DNA of 64,000 nucleotides from Lysobacter capsici (lineage in GTDB: Bacteria; Pseudomonadota; Gammaproteobacteria; Xanthomonadales; Xanthomonadaceae), in NCBI RefSeq assembly GCF_018732085.1, contig NZ_CP076103.1:2418001-2482000 (forward strand), given 5' to 3'. The position numbers were made by a program, and so were the translations under genes. Numbering within the stretch: position 1 is the stretch's first letter; each line of letters opens with the position of its first letter. Of the stretch, positions 1 through 8,907 are shown in pieces. The notes under the pieces are model-generated. The model was not told the origin of the DNA and made no database searches. It worked only from the letters and a program-made list of their open reading frames with translations.

Positions 1-2
1 CG

Positions 3-1358
3 CCCGGCAGCACGCTGGCGCAGACCGTCGGCGGCACCCAGGCGCAGCCGTTCGACGTGACCATGTCGCAGCTGGCGACCGCGGTGTACGGCACGCGCGG
101 CGATCCGCCGCCGGGCTGGAGCGCGGTGAGCGATCAGGACCTGAGCGCGCGCGGCATCCAGGACCCGCAGGCCTGGCGCCTGCAGTTCCTCGGCGCCAAC
201 GACGCGGTCGCGACCAATTCGCAGGAATACCGCGCTGAAATCTACCAGGACGGCGCCGGCAACTTCGTCCTGTCCTACCGCGGCACCGCCGAGGGCGCCG
301 ACGACTGGATGAACAACTTCGAGCAGGGCACCGGCTTCAAGACCGACCCCGCGGACAAGTTCAGCGAAACCGCGGTCAACACCGCGACCGAGTTTGCGGC
401 GGTGTTCGGCCAGCCCGGCGCCGACGGCACCTCGAGCAATCTGGCGATCACCGGGCATTCGCAGGGCGGCGGCCTCGCCACCGTGGGCTCGCTGGCCACC
501 GGCATACCGGCGGTGACCTTCGACGCCTCGGGCATCCATCCCAATACCCTGGAACGCATGGGGTTCGCCGATCCGCAGAAGGCGCGCGACATCGCCGAGG
601 GCGGGCAAATCCGCGCCTACTCGCTGGACTCCGATCTGCTGACCCAGACCCAGGAAGGCGGCCCGCTCGGCCTGATCGCGCCCGACGCGCTGGGCACCAG
701 CATCGTGGTCGAGCCCGGCCCGATCACCGAGCACACCTTGCTGGCGCGCGCCGCCGCGGTCGAATTCCCCGATCTGCCGCCGGCCGCATTGGCGGCTTTG
801 AACGCGGTCGGCGAAGCGGCGCGTAACAGTCCGATACCGCTGATCAACGGCGTCGGCGATCTGGCCTACAGCGCCTTCAGCCACAACCCCAACGTGCTGA
901 CCTCGGCGATGATCGAGCAGCAGCCGTGGCAGGCGGGCTACGAAAATCCGTCCGACTTCGGCAAGGACCTGCAGAATCTGGTGCCCGATCCGCTCAAGGA
1001 CGATTTCGCGATCAATACCCACGATCTGATTTCCGACGTCGGCGAGGTGATCGATACCGACTTCAAGAACGGCGACTACGTGCAAGGCGGCTTCAGCCTC
1101 GCCGGCGATCTCGGCGAGGGCGTGTGGAATTCGGTCGGCGATACCGCCAATCGCACTACCGAGTCGCTGGCGCAGTCGGTCGACGACAACGTGGGCGGTC
1201 CGCTCGGCGATCTGCTGTCCGGGGCGATCTCCGGCAGCGGCGATGTCGCGCAGGTGGCATCCGATGTCGCCGGACAAGGCGTCGAAATCGTCGCCGATGG
1301 CGCGGGCTTCGTCGCCCAGAAGGGCAGCGACTTCGTCGGTTGGCTGACCGGACGTTGA
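3..1358 (+). CDS. Lipase family (class 3-like) protein, 5'-truncated
   Basis: The frame is open from base 3, so the true start lies before the window; the GTG at 57 is only an internal candidate. The visible 451 residues contain a lipase core: an SYRGT strand, then ITGHSQGGG, the nucleophile elbow G-H-S-Q-G of alpha/beta hydrolases. This fits the class 3 lipase/phospholipase family. The C-terminal 150 residues are rich in Gly, Ala, Asp and Val and form hydrophobic or amphipathic stretches with no domain I recognise. It ends 71 bases before an ankyrin lipoprotein on the same strand. That pairing resembles secreted lipase effectors and their periplasmic immunity proteins, but no secretion signal is visible here. 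Lipase fold likely; biological role inferred. Confidence 0.72.
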   Translation, partial: PGSTLAQTVGGTQAQPFDVTMSQLATAVYGTRGDPPPGWSAVSDQDLSARGIQDPQAWRLQFLGANDAVATNSQEYRAEIYQDGAGNFVLSYRGTAEGADDWMNNFEQGTGFKTDPADKFSETAVNTATEFAAVFGQPGADGTSSNLAITGHSQGGGLATVGSLATGIPAVTFDASGIHPNTLERMGFADPQKARDIAEGGQIRAYSLDSDLLTQTQEGGPLGLIAPDALGTSIVVEPGPITEHTLLARAAAVEFPDLPPAALAALNAVGEAARNSPIPLINGVGDLAYSAFSHNPNVLTSAMIEQQPWQAGYENPSDFGKDLQNLVPDPLKDDFAINTHDLISDVGEVIDTDFKNGDYVQGGFSLAGDLGEGVWNSVGDTANRTTESLAQSVDDNVGGPLGDLLSGAISGSGDVAQVASDVAGQGVEIVADGAGFVAQKGSDFVGWLTGR

Positions 1359-1429
1359 TCGCGTCGTTCATGCGCGCCCGCGGCCGTCGCAGCGATCGCG
1401 CCGATCCGGCGATGCGGCGGCATGCGGGT

Positions 1430-2161
1430 ATGCGTTATCGTGCGGTCGTTCTTGTCGGCCTTTGGGCCATCGGTCTTCCCGCATGCACACGGTCCTCCAT
1501 GAGCAATGAGCCGTTCGCCAGTCCGACGCTTGCGCCCTTGGCCGACGCCGTGCGCAATGGCGACGCCGCCGAGATTCGCCGCCAGTTGCAGAGCGTCGCG
1601 CCCGATACGCCGGGCGCCGACGGGTCGACTCTGCTGATGCTGGCGATCGCGCAGGGCCACACGGACAGTGCGCGCGCCTTGCTCGAAGGCGGCGCCGACC
1701 CGAATCGCGCCGGCCCCGACGGCAAGACCCCGGTGCATCTGGCCGCGTTCGCCGACGATCCCGAGTTGCTGCGCACCGTGCTGGCCCATGGCGGCAAGCC
1801 GGATGTGCGCAACACCCAGACCGATGCCACGCCGCTGGAATCGGCCTTGCTGGGCGGCAACCCGACCCAGTTGCAGATCCTGCTCGATGCCGGCGCCGAT
1901 CCGAATCAGGCCGACCGCAACGGCGACACCGCGCTGCATGTGGCCGCGCGCACCAATGCCGGCGCCGCGCTGTTGCTGCTGCTCGAACGCGGCGCGAATC
2001 CGTTGGTGAACAATTCGCGCGGCGCGTCGTTCCAGTCGTATTACTTCAAGTTCCCGCGCAACGCGCTCAACGAGCGCGCGCTGGCGGAACGGCGCGCGAT
2101 CGTCGCCTGGCTGAAGTCGCATGAGGTGCCGCTGGAAGCGTCGGTGCAGGCTGATTACTGA
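1430..2161 (+). CDS. Ankyrin-repeat lipoprotein
   Basis: Start chosen at ATG 1430 because it gives a lipoprotein signal: hydrophobic residues 5-16, then lipobox L-P-A-C with Cys19. The residue after Cys is Thr, not Asp, which favours the outer membrane. Upstream in-frame ATGs (1370, 1412) would add Arg-rich residues. The mature protein has about four ankyrin repeats, shown by DGSTLLMLAI, DGKTPVHLAA and NGDTALHVAA, each followed by GADPN-type turns. It is a periplasmic binding scaffold with no catalytic motif. It follows the lipase gene on the same strand and is plausibly co-transcribed; ankyrin lipoproteins next to lipases often act as inhibitors, which is inference here. Confidence 0.8.
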   Translation: MRYRAVVLVGLWAIGLPACTRSSMSNEPFASPTLAPLADAVRNGDAAEIRRQLQSVAPDTPGADGSTLLMLAIAQGHTDSARALLEGGADPNRAGPDGKTPVHLAAFADDPELLRTVLAHGGKPDVRNTQTDATPLESALLGGNPTQLQILLDAGADPNQADRNGDTALHVAARTNAGAALLLLLERGANPLVNNSRGASFQSYYFKFPRNALNERALAERRAIVAWLKSHEVPLEASVQADY

Positions 2162-2532
2162 TCGGCGCAAGTGTGGACGCCGGGACTTGCGCAGGCGTCG
2201 GCGATTATCTGTTGCAGTAATGAGTGGCGTTAGCCGGCCACGGCGTTCCTTATGCCCGAGCGTCCGGCTGAGCGCTGTCTCGTGATTTGTCCGGCATCGG
2301 CCGACGCCATGTAGAGACGGCCCGTTTGCCGCTGCGCGGCTTGTTAAGCGCGCCTTCGCACGGCGACGACGTGGCGTACATGGCGTTGAGCGCAACTGTG
2401 TCGGTGGACGCGGCGGATTATTCCGTTGCGCTGGAGCGGGCATCGGCACGACGGCGCCAAGTGAGCGAACGCGCGGCGGCCCGGTTCGAGTGCGGCCCGA
2501 TCGCCTTCGACAAACGACCAAGGGACATCACC
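2162..2532. other. Gene-free spacer
   Basis: 371 bases between the ankyrin gene and the zinc-ribbon gene. An in-frame extension of the zinc-ribbon frame reaches back to 2287 but has no protein-like content and no ribosome site. I see no repeat, RNA gene or convincing promoter. Confidence 0.5.
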
Positions 2533-2736
2533 ATGGAAACCACCATCACCCACTATCGCTGCGGCGATTGCGGAAGCGAGCAGCTCATCCAGCCTCAGGA
2601 CCCGCATCCGGACGACATCATCACTTGCGCGCACTGCGGCGCGACCTGGACGGTGCGTGAGGTTCAGGAGGCGAGTCTTGAAGCCGGAACCTTGGCGGCT
2701 ATCGACAAGATCGATGAAACGTTCGGCAAGGGCTGA
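2533..2736 (+). CDS. Small zinc-ribbon protein
   Basis: 67 residues. ATG 2533 is chosen over upstream starts because the protein-like sequence begins there and AAGGGA lies a few bases before it. Two metal-binding knuckles are visible: YRCGDCGSE near residues 8-16 and ITCAHCGATW near 31-40, a CxxC-x(18)-CxxC zinc ribbon. Short stand-alone ribbons of this type are common conserved hypotheticals in gamma-proteobacteria; their role is unknown. The C-terminus is acidic and helical. It converges with the gene on the opposite strand ending at 2864. Confidence 0.7.
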   Translation: METTITHYRCGDCGSEQLIQPQDPHPDDIITCAHCGATWTVREVQEASLEAGTLAAIDKIDETFGKG

Positions 2737-2863
2737 TCGCCGGTGGCGCGTTGCGGGCAGGGCTGAGCACAGATCGTCGTATCGATCCGGTTGAAGCGGG
2801 GCTGTCGTCCGAGAGGCGAGGCGAAGGCGCGTTCGCATGCGCGCGCTCGCACGGCGTCGAACT

Positions 2864-3916
2864 TCAGGCGATCGACACGCGCCTGATTCGCCGAGCCGTC
2901 ACTTCCAGCAGCTCCTGGCGTCGCCGGTGATGGTGAGTGGCCTGGAATTCGTGCAGCACCTGCGTGCAATCGCCGCTGTCCACCGACCAGACCGAAGTGT
3001 CGGTTCCATGCGCGGCGAAAATCGAGCGGGCGTTCGCGAACAAGGCTTGCGGCGCGGCGCTCATCGGCAGTTTGCGGTCGGGCGTCGTGCTCGGCTGGCT
3101 CAGGTCGACGATGCGTATGCCGGCAGGCGCCGGATCGCTGGCGAACTCCTCGTCGTTCCAGTCGCTCATGCTGCCCAAGGCGATGCGGTCGTCGTCGATC
3201 CAGCAGGCCGGGACATTCCAATCGTCGCAATAGGTGAGCGCCAGCACGGACGGCCCGTCTTCGGATTCCCACACATTGCCGGTCAACCAGGCCACGGCAT
3301 CGAACACGCGCGGGATGCCGACCGGCTGCCAGACCCAGCCGTCGTCGAGCAGGCGCGATCCGGAGGGATTGGGATGCAGCCGGCCGTGGAAATAATCCAG
3401 GTAATGCGGCGGCGCCTGGCCGTCGACGTAGGTGGTCGGCCCGCGCTGCGTCAGCAGGGCGCCGGTGCGCGGGTCGGACGCGTCGAGGCGATTCCACGCG
3501 GTGCGGTGCACCACGACCGCATTGCCGCGCAGCGACAGGAAGCACAGCGAGAACGCGACCGTTTGCGGGTAATACTCGCCGCCGTCGAGCGTCAGGGTGA
3601 TCCTGAAATCGTCGAGATCGACCACGACGCCGTGGCTTGCTCCATCGAAGACGATCGCCGCGAACGCACCGTCGGCGGATGCATGCAGTCGCCATCGTGA
3701 GGCGACGCCGTACCGGCCGTCATCTTCGATGGCCTGCTCGCGCAGAATCACCGTGCCCAGCAAGGCGACCGCGCCTGATTCCAGGTCGATGCATGAAATG
3801 CCGCCGGCGGCGTCGAGGACCAACAGATCGCCGTCCACGCGCCGGACCTCGGCGGCATCGAGCAGATCGGGGCCGCTCCAGTCAAGCATCGTTTCAGTCA
3901 TGGTCGTCGTGTCCAT
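2864..3916 (-). CDS. Hypothetical protein, beta-propeller-like
   Basis: 350 residues from ATG 3916 (MDTTTMTETM). The frame stays open upstream to 4051, but those residues look like non-coding DNA. The protein is rich in Asp, Trp and short beta-strand-like segments such as DLLVLDAAGGISCIDLESG and DDDRIALGSMSDW, the rhythm expected of a repeated beta-sheet (WD40- or YVTN-like) fold. There is no signal peptide or membrane segment, so it is probably cytoplasmic. I recognise no named family. The C-terminus is Arg/His-rich. It stands alone between convergent neighbours. Confidence 0.62.
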   Translation of the reverse strand: MDTTTMTETMLDWSGPDLLDAAEVRRVDGDLLVLDAAGGISCIDLESGAVALLGTVILREQAIEDDGRYGVASRWRLHASADGAFAAIVFDGASHGVVVDLDDFRITLTLDGGEYYPQTVAFSLCFLSLRGNAVVVHRTAWNRLDASDPRTGALLTQRGPTTYVDGQAPPHYLDYFHGRLHPNPSGSRLLDDGWVWQPVGIPRVFDAVAWLTGNVWESEDGPSVLALTYCDDWNVPACWIDDDRIALGSMSDWNDEEFASDPAPAGIRIVDLSQPSTTPDRKLPMSAAPQALFANARSIFAAHGTDTSVWSVDSGDCTQVLHEFQATHHHRRRQELLEVTARRIRRVSIA

Positions 3917-4170
3917 TCGAATTACTCGACTGTCGGTAAGCCTATACGGAAAAATCGAATGTCTGCCGGGCTCGAACGCAACCGATCGCGGCGCGGTCAC
4001 GGCTTGGATCGCCATGCCGGGCACGAGTGCGTGCGGCGCCATCAGTGTCATGCAAGCCGGGCAGGTGGCCCGTCCCCATCAAGGCGGACGATACGAATAC
4101 GCAACGGGTTCGCGCGGTCGCTGCCACTTCGGCGGCGCGATCGCGTCGAATCTGCCCGCACCGAAAACGC

Positions 4171-4195
4171 AAAAAGGCCGGCTTTCGCCGGCCTT
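4171..4195 (-). terminator. Rho-independent terminator
   Basis: A 9-bp stem (4174-4182 pairing with 4187-4195, AAGGCCGGC/GCCGGCCTT) with a 4-base loop. On the minus strand it is followed by TTTTT then GCGTTTT, so it terminates the small secreted-protein gene at 4237-4458. Confidence 0.8.
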
Positions 4196-4236
4196 CGTTG
4201 CACGTCCCTCAACGGGACGCTGGTAAGGAGTCCGGC

Positions 4237-4458
4237 TTACGGCGGTTGGCAACCGTTGGCGATCAGGCAGTTGCTCCATTCGTCGAAGCAATGCTGCCGC
4301 TCGGGATAGGTTATGACGCCGTCGGCGTTCGCGTCGGTCAGGCAGGCGTAGTAGTTCGTCGTGCACCAGCGATCCCGGCATGCGGCCACCACCGTGGCCG
4401 AGAACCCGAACAGGGCCACGGCCGAAAACAGCAAGGTGCGGCGGGTCAATGTGTTCAT
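4237..4458 (-). CDS. Secreted six-cysteine protein with EF-hand loop
   Basis: 73 residues from ATG 4458, preceded by AAGGAGAG. Residues 1-26 are a signal peptide (a TRRT start, a hydrophobic core, then VVAA). The mature part has six Cys spaced C-x4-C-x6-C-x17-C-x6-C-x5-C. The same framework recurs in two other small genes here (35742-35933 and 36041-36241), so this is a paralogous family. Only this copy carries a 12-residue insert between Cys3 and Cys4, DANADGVITYPE, matching a canonical EF-hand calcium loop (D1, N3, D5, G6, I8, E12). It is probably a disulfide-bonded periplasmic or extracellular peptide; function unknown. A terminator follows directly. Confidence 0.78.
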   Translation of the reverse strand: MNTLTRRTLLFSAVALFGFSATVVAACRDRWCTTNYYACLTDANADGVITYPERQHCFDEWSNCLIANGCQPP

Positions 4459-4779
4459 CACTCGTACTCTCCTTGTCGATTGATAGGAACGGCTGCGATC
4501 GCGCGTGGGTCCGGACCGACAGCTGCCTTCTGTGGGGCGCCCGATGGCCGTGCGAGCATTTGCCCGGCGCGGCGGCATGTCAATGGATCGGTGCGTCGCG
4601 CGCAGGTCAGCCCATGAAGCGGGTCGAGGCGCGAAGCGCGGCGGGCCCGGTGGGCGCGAGCGAAGCGGCCGCTGCCGTCAGGCGGCGGTCCGATTGAGGA
4701 CGCATGCCGGGCTTCGGCTCGCCGCCGACAGGCGCGCTGTTTCGGCCGAGCCTGTTGCCGCCGAGCCTATCGCCCCGCG
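4459..4779. other. Gene-free spacer
   Basis: 321 bases upstream of the six-cysteine gene and downstream of the Ala-rich gene. It must hold the promoter of the former. Overlapping frames have no ribosome sites or protein-like content, and I see no other structure. Confidence 0.4.
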
Positions 4780-5316
4780 TCAGGCATTGAGCGCGACATT
4801 CGCATACGTCGACGGCAGGCCGGCGGTCGTACTGGGATTGACCGAGATCGCGTTGAGCTGGGCAACGGTGTTCAACGACAGCGACGGCGCCGGGCCGGGC
4901 GCCTGCGATACGCACGCTCCCACGCCGCGTTCATTGGACAGGCTGCGCGCCGCGTTCTTGGCTTCCGCGGCCGATGCGGCGGCCGACGCGGCGGCATCGG
5001 CCGCATTCTTGGCGGTGTTCTGTGCCGCCGCGGACGGGTCCGATGCCGCCGCTCTGGCGGCGTCCTGTGCGCGTTCGGCGGCATTTTGAGCCTGCTGGGC
5101 CGCGGCCTCGGCGCTGCAGGGGTCGGTGGCGGCCTTGGCGGCCGCGGCGGCTTCGGCCGCGTCGGTGGCCGCGTTCACGGCGGCCCCGAGCGCATCCAGG
5201 GCATCGACCTCGGCCTTGGTGCAGGCCCGATTCTCGGCCGGGTTGGTGCATCGCGCCGCGTCGGCGGCGTTCTGGGCGGCGTTCGACCGGCCCGCGTCGG
5301 TTCCGTTGATCGACAT
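4780..5316 (-). CDS. Alanine-rich hypothetical protein
   Basis: 178 residues from ATG 5316, with AAGGAG seven bases upstream; the longer frame to 5481 lacks this support. The body (about residues 15-140) is a low-complexity Ala/Asp/Glu/Lys/Asn helix of AADAA- and AEAAK-like units, probably one long amphipathic or coiled-coil helix. There are few Cys (CTNPAENRAC near the N-terminus, one mid-protein, one near 136). The C-terminal 40 residues (LNTVAQLNAISVNPSTTAGL) look globular or beta. No signal peptide or membrane segment is visible. Family not recognised. The strong ribosome site argues for real translation despite the low complexity. Confidence 0.6.
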   Translation of the reverse strand: MSINGTDAGRSNAAQNAADAARCTNPAENRACTKAEVDALDALGAAVNAATDAAEAAAAAKAATDPCSAEAAAQQAQNAAERAQDAARAAASDPSAAAQNTAKNAADAAASAAASAAEAKNAARSLSNERGVGACVSQAPGPAPSLSLNTVAQLNAISVNPSTTAGLPSTYANVALNA

Positions 5317-5610
5317 GATCGTGCTCCTTGCTGGTTGTCTGTCCCGTGCATCGGTTGAAACGACGACTCGTTTCCACCGTAGGCCGAGGCCGATCGAGAA
5401 CCTAGCTGGGGTCGGCCCTATGTCGAGGCCGGGCCTGTTGATGGCGCTATTGCGAGCAGCCGGGTCAGTTGCAGCGGGCACGCGCAGCGTCGCGGCGAGA
5501 CGGCGTCAAGATCGCCCGGATCCTTCACCCGGATCGCCGGTGCGATTCGATGGTTGATTCCGCTTCGTTCCCGCCATCGGCGCTGTCTCCGATGGGCGGC
5601 GTCAAGTTCG

Positions 5611-6759
5611 TTATGAGCCTGAAGAATCGGCCGCTGCCCGCTCCCGGGTCGGCTTTGATCGCCGGCTGGCGAATGCGCGCAGGATCGCCGCCTTGCCGGG
5701 CATTTCGATCGCTCGGTAAGTAACGTGGGCAACGGCGATCACCAGGCCGATGAAGAGAACGAAGAACCACCGGCTGGCATAGTTGGGATCTGCCAGGCCC
5801 GACACATCCGCGAGGTGTATGGAAAGTTGCAGCGGGAAGTGGACCAGGTAGATGGAGTACGAGAGCGCCCCAAGGTAGACCAACGGACGAGTCGACAGGA
5901 CCGCTTTCACCATCCTGCTGTGCACTACGGCGATGATCAGGACCGGGAAGCCGACCAGGCACAGCAGGAAATCACCGGCTTTTCCCGTGATGCCGGGCGT
6001 GGCCATGTATACGTAGGCGGCGGCGGAAACCACCACGACGACAAGGTCGGCGGCGATCGACGGCAGCGGGCGAATGCGGCGAAAAAGCGCGTACGTTCCG
6101 ACACCGACGAAGAATCCGGCGGCCGTTCGCACCAGTTCGTTGTCGATCCACCCGAACGCCATGGTGCCGTTGAGCACGCCGCGCACCGCCACCGTCGCGA
6201 TGGCCGCGGCGGCGACCAGGGTCATGGCGACCGACGCGGCTTTACGGGGCATCACGATCAAGGCAAGGAACACGACGTTGACGATCATCTCGGTGGAGAT
6301 GGACCACGACGGCGCGTTGAAGGAATACCCGTTCTGAAGCCCCGATCCGTTCAACAGCAGAAGGTTCAGGGTGAAGTTGTATGCGTCGTTGTTGACATAG
6401 ACGAACGGTGGCGCGTTGAGCCTATGAACCAACGCCCATTGCAGCAGCGCGACGAAGATCAGCATCGCAAGGTGCAAGGGATAAATCCGCGCCACCCGGG
6501 CAACGAGGTTTTCGCCGAACTTGACCGAGCGGCCGTCGGTCCAGAACGCCTTGGCGAGCACGAACCCGGACAGGACGAAAAAGAAGTCGACCATGAGCAG
6601 GCCGCGCCCGTAGAAGGGAGCCAGTACATGCCCAAAAGGAGCTGATTTGAAGGCGTTTACGTAGTGCCAACAGATGACTCCGAGCGCGGCTATGGCTCTG
6701 AGGCTGTCGAGCTCTTCGAAGCGTCCCGCGGAGGGGCCGGGAATGGAGGCGTTGGGCAT
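5611..6759 (-). CDS. Acyltransferase 3 family membrane protein
   Basis: 382 residues, the usual length for the OafA/YrhL/NodX acyltransferase 3 family, integral membrane enzymes that O-acylate surface sugars. The N-terminal signature is present: RFEELDSLRAIAALGVICWHY, with the conserved Arg and His in helix 1, then FFFVLSGFVLAKAFW, the family's FF-LSGF motif. About ten hydrophobic helices follow, and the tail is basic. No polysaccharide genes lie beside it, so its substrate cannot be told; O-antigen or exopolysaccharide acetylation is the usual role. Confidence 0.85.
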   Translation of the reverse strand: MPNASIPGPSAGRFEELDSLRAIAALGVICWHYVNAFKSAPFGHVLAPFYGRGLLMVDFFFVLSGFVLAKAFWTDGRSVKFGENLVARVARIYPLHLAMLIFVALLQWALVHRLNAPPFVYVNNDAYNFTLNLLLLNGSGLQNGYSFNAPSWSISTEMIVNVVFLALIVMPRKAASVAMTLVAAAAIATVAVRGVLNGTMAFGWIDNELVRTAAGFFVGVGTYALFRRIRPLPSIAADLVVVVVSAAAYVYMATPGITGKAGDFLLCLVGFPVLIIAVVHSRMVKAVLSTRPLVYLGALSYSIYLVHFPLQLSIHLADVSGLADPNYASRWFFVLFIGLVIAVAHVTYRAIEMPGKAAILRAFASRRSKPTRERAAADSSGS

Positions 6760-7185
6760 CCGGTCATTGTCTCATTACTTGCCTGTCGCTTCGATGGGTA
6801 ACTTCGGTGCCGCCGGAAGGCTTCGAGGCAATCCGCAGACAAACCCGCGCAGGGCGCGACGGCCGGATGGGCGCGACCGGCAAGTTCGGACGGCCGGCGC
6901 CGATGTCCAGGAGGATCCGGTGAGGTCCGGCCCGAGCCGACAGGGTGTTCAGACTGCCGCCGGGACGCTCGAACCGCTTGAAGGACTTGTGTCCCCAGTG
7001 CAAGGGATCGCACGGAATAAGCACATAACCGTCGACTCGGGCGCCGGTGCTCGGCCCGTCCTACAATGCGCGGGCGGGCGATCCACGGAATGATAGGCTG
7101 ACGGCACGGCGCTTCGGCGCCCCGGTTCCTACGCCGTTCGCGGCGCGTTGTCCTTCCCCGCACCCAAGTGCTCACGCGACGGTCC
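6760..7185. other. Spacer upstream of metNIQ
   Basis: 426 bases between divergent acyltransferase and metN. It must contain the metNIQ promoter. I looked for a SAM-sensing riboswitch and found no convincing paired core. The frames crossing it lack ribosome sites and protein-like sequence. Confidence 0.4.
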
Positions 7186-8193
7186 ATGATCGAATTCCAG
7201 CAGGTCCACAAATCGTTCCGCGTCGGCGGCAACGACGTTTCGGCGTTGCAACCGCTCGATCTGCAGATCGTCGAAGGCGAGGTGTTCGGCATCATCGGCC
7301 ATTCGGGGGCCGGCAAATCCACCCTGATCCGGATGATCAACGGCCTGGAGCGCCCCAGCGGCGGCCGCCTGCTGGTCGACGGCGAGGACCCGAGCGCGCT
7401 CGATCCGGCCGGGCTGCGCGCGTTGCGCCGGCGCATCGGCATGATCTTCCAGCATTTCAATCTGCTGTCCTCGCGCACGGTTGCGGCCAACGTGGCGTTT
7501 CCGCTCGAACTGGCCGGCACGCCGCAGGCCGACATCGCCCGCCGCGTCGCCGAACTGCTGGCGCGGGTCGGCCTGAACGATCACGCCAATAAATACCCGG
7601 CGCAATTGTCCGGCGGGCAGAAACAACGCGTCGGCATCGCCCGCGCGCTGGCCTGCCGCCCGCGCATCCTGCTGTGCGACGAAGCCACCAGCGCGCTCGA
7701 TCCGCAGACCACCGCCTCGGTGCTCGCGCTGCTGGCGCAGATCAATCGCGAGCTCGGCCTGACCATCGTGCTGATCACCCACGAGATGGAAGTCATCCGC
7801 CGGGTCTGCGACCGCGTCGCCGTGCTCGATGCCGGCCATCTGGTCGAAAGCGGCACGGTCGCCGACGTGTTCCTGCATCCGCGTCATCCGACCACGCGCC
7901 GTTTCGTCTCCGAAGCCGAGCACGTCAACGAAGGCGCGCTGCACAGCGATTTCGCCGCGGTCGCCGGGCGCCTGCTGCGCCTGACCTTTCTCGGCCAGCA
8001 CACCTACGAGCCGTTGCTCGGACGCATCGCGCGCGAGACCGGAGTCGACTACAACATCCTCGCCGGCCGCATCGACCGCATCAAGGACCTGCCGTACGGG
8101 CAGCTCACCATTTCCCTGGTCGGCGGCGACAGCGACGCGGCGATCGCCGCGTTGAACGCGGCCGGCGTCCACATCGAGGAGATCGCGCGATGA
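7186..8193 (+). CDS. metN: Methionine ABC transporter ATP-binding protein
   Basis: 335 residues (family about 340). The ATPase energises methionine import through MetI. Walker A is GHSGAGKST at residues 38-46, the signature is LSGGQKQR near 139, and Walker B is ILLCDEATSALD. The C-terminal 75 residues form the NIL/ACT-like domain that binds methionine and shuts down transport. ATG 7186 is preferred to GTG 7168, which would add six residues without homology to the family start. The stop overlaps the metI start as ATGA, so the genes are translationally coupled. Confidence 0.95.
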   Translation: MIEFQQVHKSFRVGGNDVSALQPLDLQIVEGEVFGIIGHSGAGKSTLIRMINGLERPSGGRLLVDGEDPSALDPAGLRALRRRIGMIFQHFNLLSSRTVAANVAFPLELAGTPQADIARRVAELLARVGLNDHANKYPAQLSGGQKQRVGIARALACRPRILLCDEATSALDPQTTASVLALLAQINRELGLTIVLITHEMEVIRRVCDRVAVLDAGHLVESGTVADVFLHPRHPTTRRFVSEAEHVNEGALHSDFAAVAGRLLRLTFLGQHTYEPLLGRIARETGVDYNILAGRIDRIKDLPYGQLTISLVGGDSDAAIAALNAAGVHIEEIAR

Positions 8194-8873
8194 CGCCGGA
8201 CACCGGTTGGTTCGCCCATCTCGACGCGGGCAAGTGGGCCGAGATCGGCCAGGCCACGCTCGACACCTTGCTGATGCTGGCCGGCGCGTTGCCGCTGACC
8301 CTGGCGATCGGCCTGCCGCTGGGCATCGCCCTGTTCCTGACCGCGCCGCGCCAGCTGCGCGCGCAGCCGCGCCTGTACGGCGCGTTGTCGCTGGTCATCA
8401 ATATCCTGCGCTCGGTGCCGTTCATCATCTTGATGATCGTGATGATCCCGTTGACCTTGTCGGTCATGGGCACCTCGCTCGGCGTGCGCGGCGCGATCCT
8501 GCCGCTGGTCATCGGCGCGGCGCCGTTCTATGCGCGCCTGGTCGAAACCGCGCTGCGCGAAGTCGATCGCGGCATCATCGAGGCCTGCCAGGCGATGGGC
8601 GCGACGACCCGCCAGATCGTGCTGCGCGCGCTGTTGCCCGAAGCTTTGCCGGGATTGATCGCAGGCGCCACGGTTACGACGGTTGCCTTGATCGGTTATA
8701 CCGCCATGGGCGGCGCGATCGGCTCCGGCGGCCTGGGCGATCTGGCCTACCGCGACGGCTATCTGCGCTCGCATACCGACGTGGCGTTCGTGACGGTGCT
8801 GTTGTTGCTGTTGCTGGTGCAGGCGCTGCAGACCCTGGGCGACAAGCTGGTCGCACGTTTCAGCCGCCGCTGA
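8190..8873 (+). CDS. metI: Methionine ABC transporter permease
   Basis: 227 residues, family length about 217. It forms the inner-membrane channel with MetN and takes methionine from MetQ. Five to six hydrophobic helices are visible. The EAA coupling-loop motif is present as EACQAMGATTRQIVLRALLPEALPG-like sequence near residues 130-155, contacting MetN. The start overlaps the metN stop by four bases. Confidence 0.94.
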   Translation: MTPDTGWFAHLDAGKWAEIGQATLDTLLMLAGALPLTLAIGLPLGIALFLTAPRQLRAQPRLYGALSLVINILRSVPFIILMIVMIPLTLSVMGTSLGVRGAILPLVIGAAPFYARLVETALREVDRGIIEACQAMGATTRQIVLRALLPEALPGLIAGATVTTVALIGYTAMGGAIGSGGLGDLAYRDGYLRSHTDVAFVTVLLLLLLVQALQTLGDKLVARFSRR

Positions 8874-8907
8874 GCCGCATCACATCATTCGAAAGAGGAT
8901 TACCCCG

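Noticed and set aside
926..1430. N-terminal 168 codons of the long + frame leading into the ankyrin gene
   Set aside because: An Arg-rich shadow of the lipase gene; the real protein begins at the lipobox signal at 1430.
6760..7185. SAM riboswitch ahead of metNIQ
   Set aside because: No conserved core pairing could be found by eye; a covariance search would be decisive.
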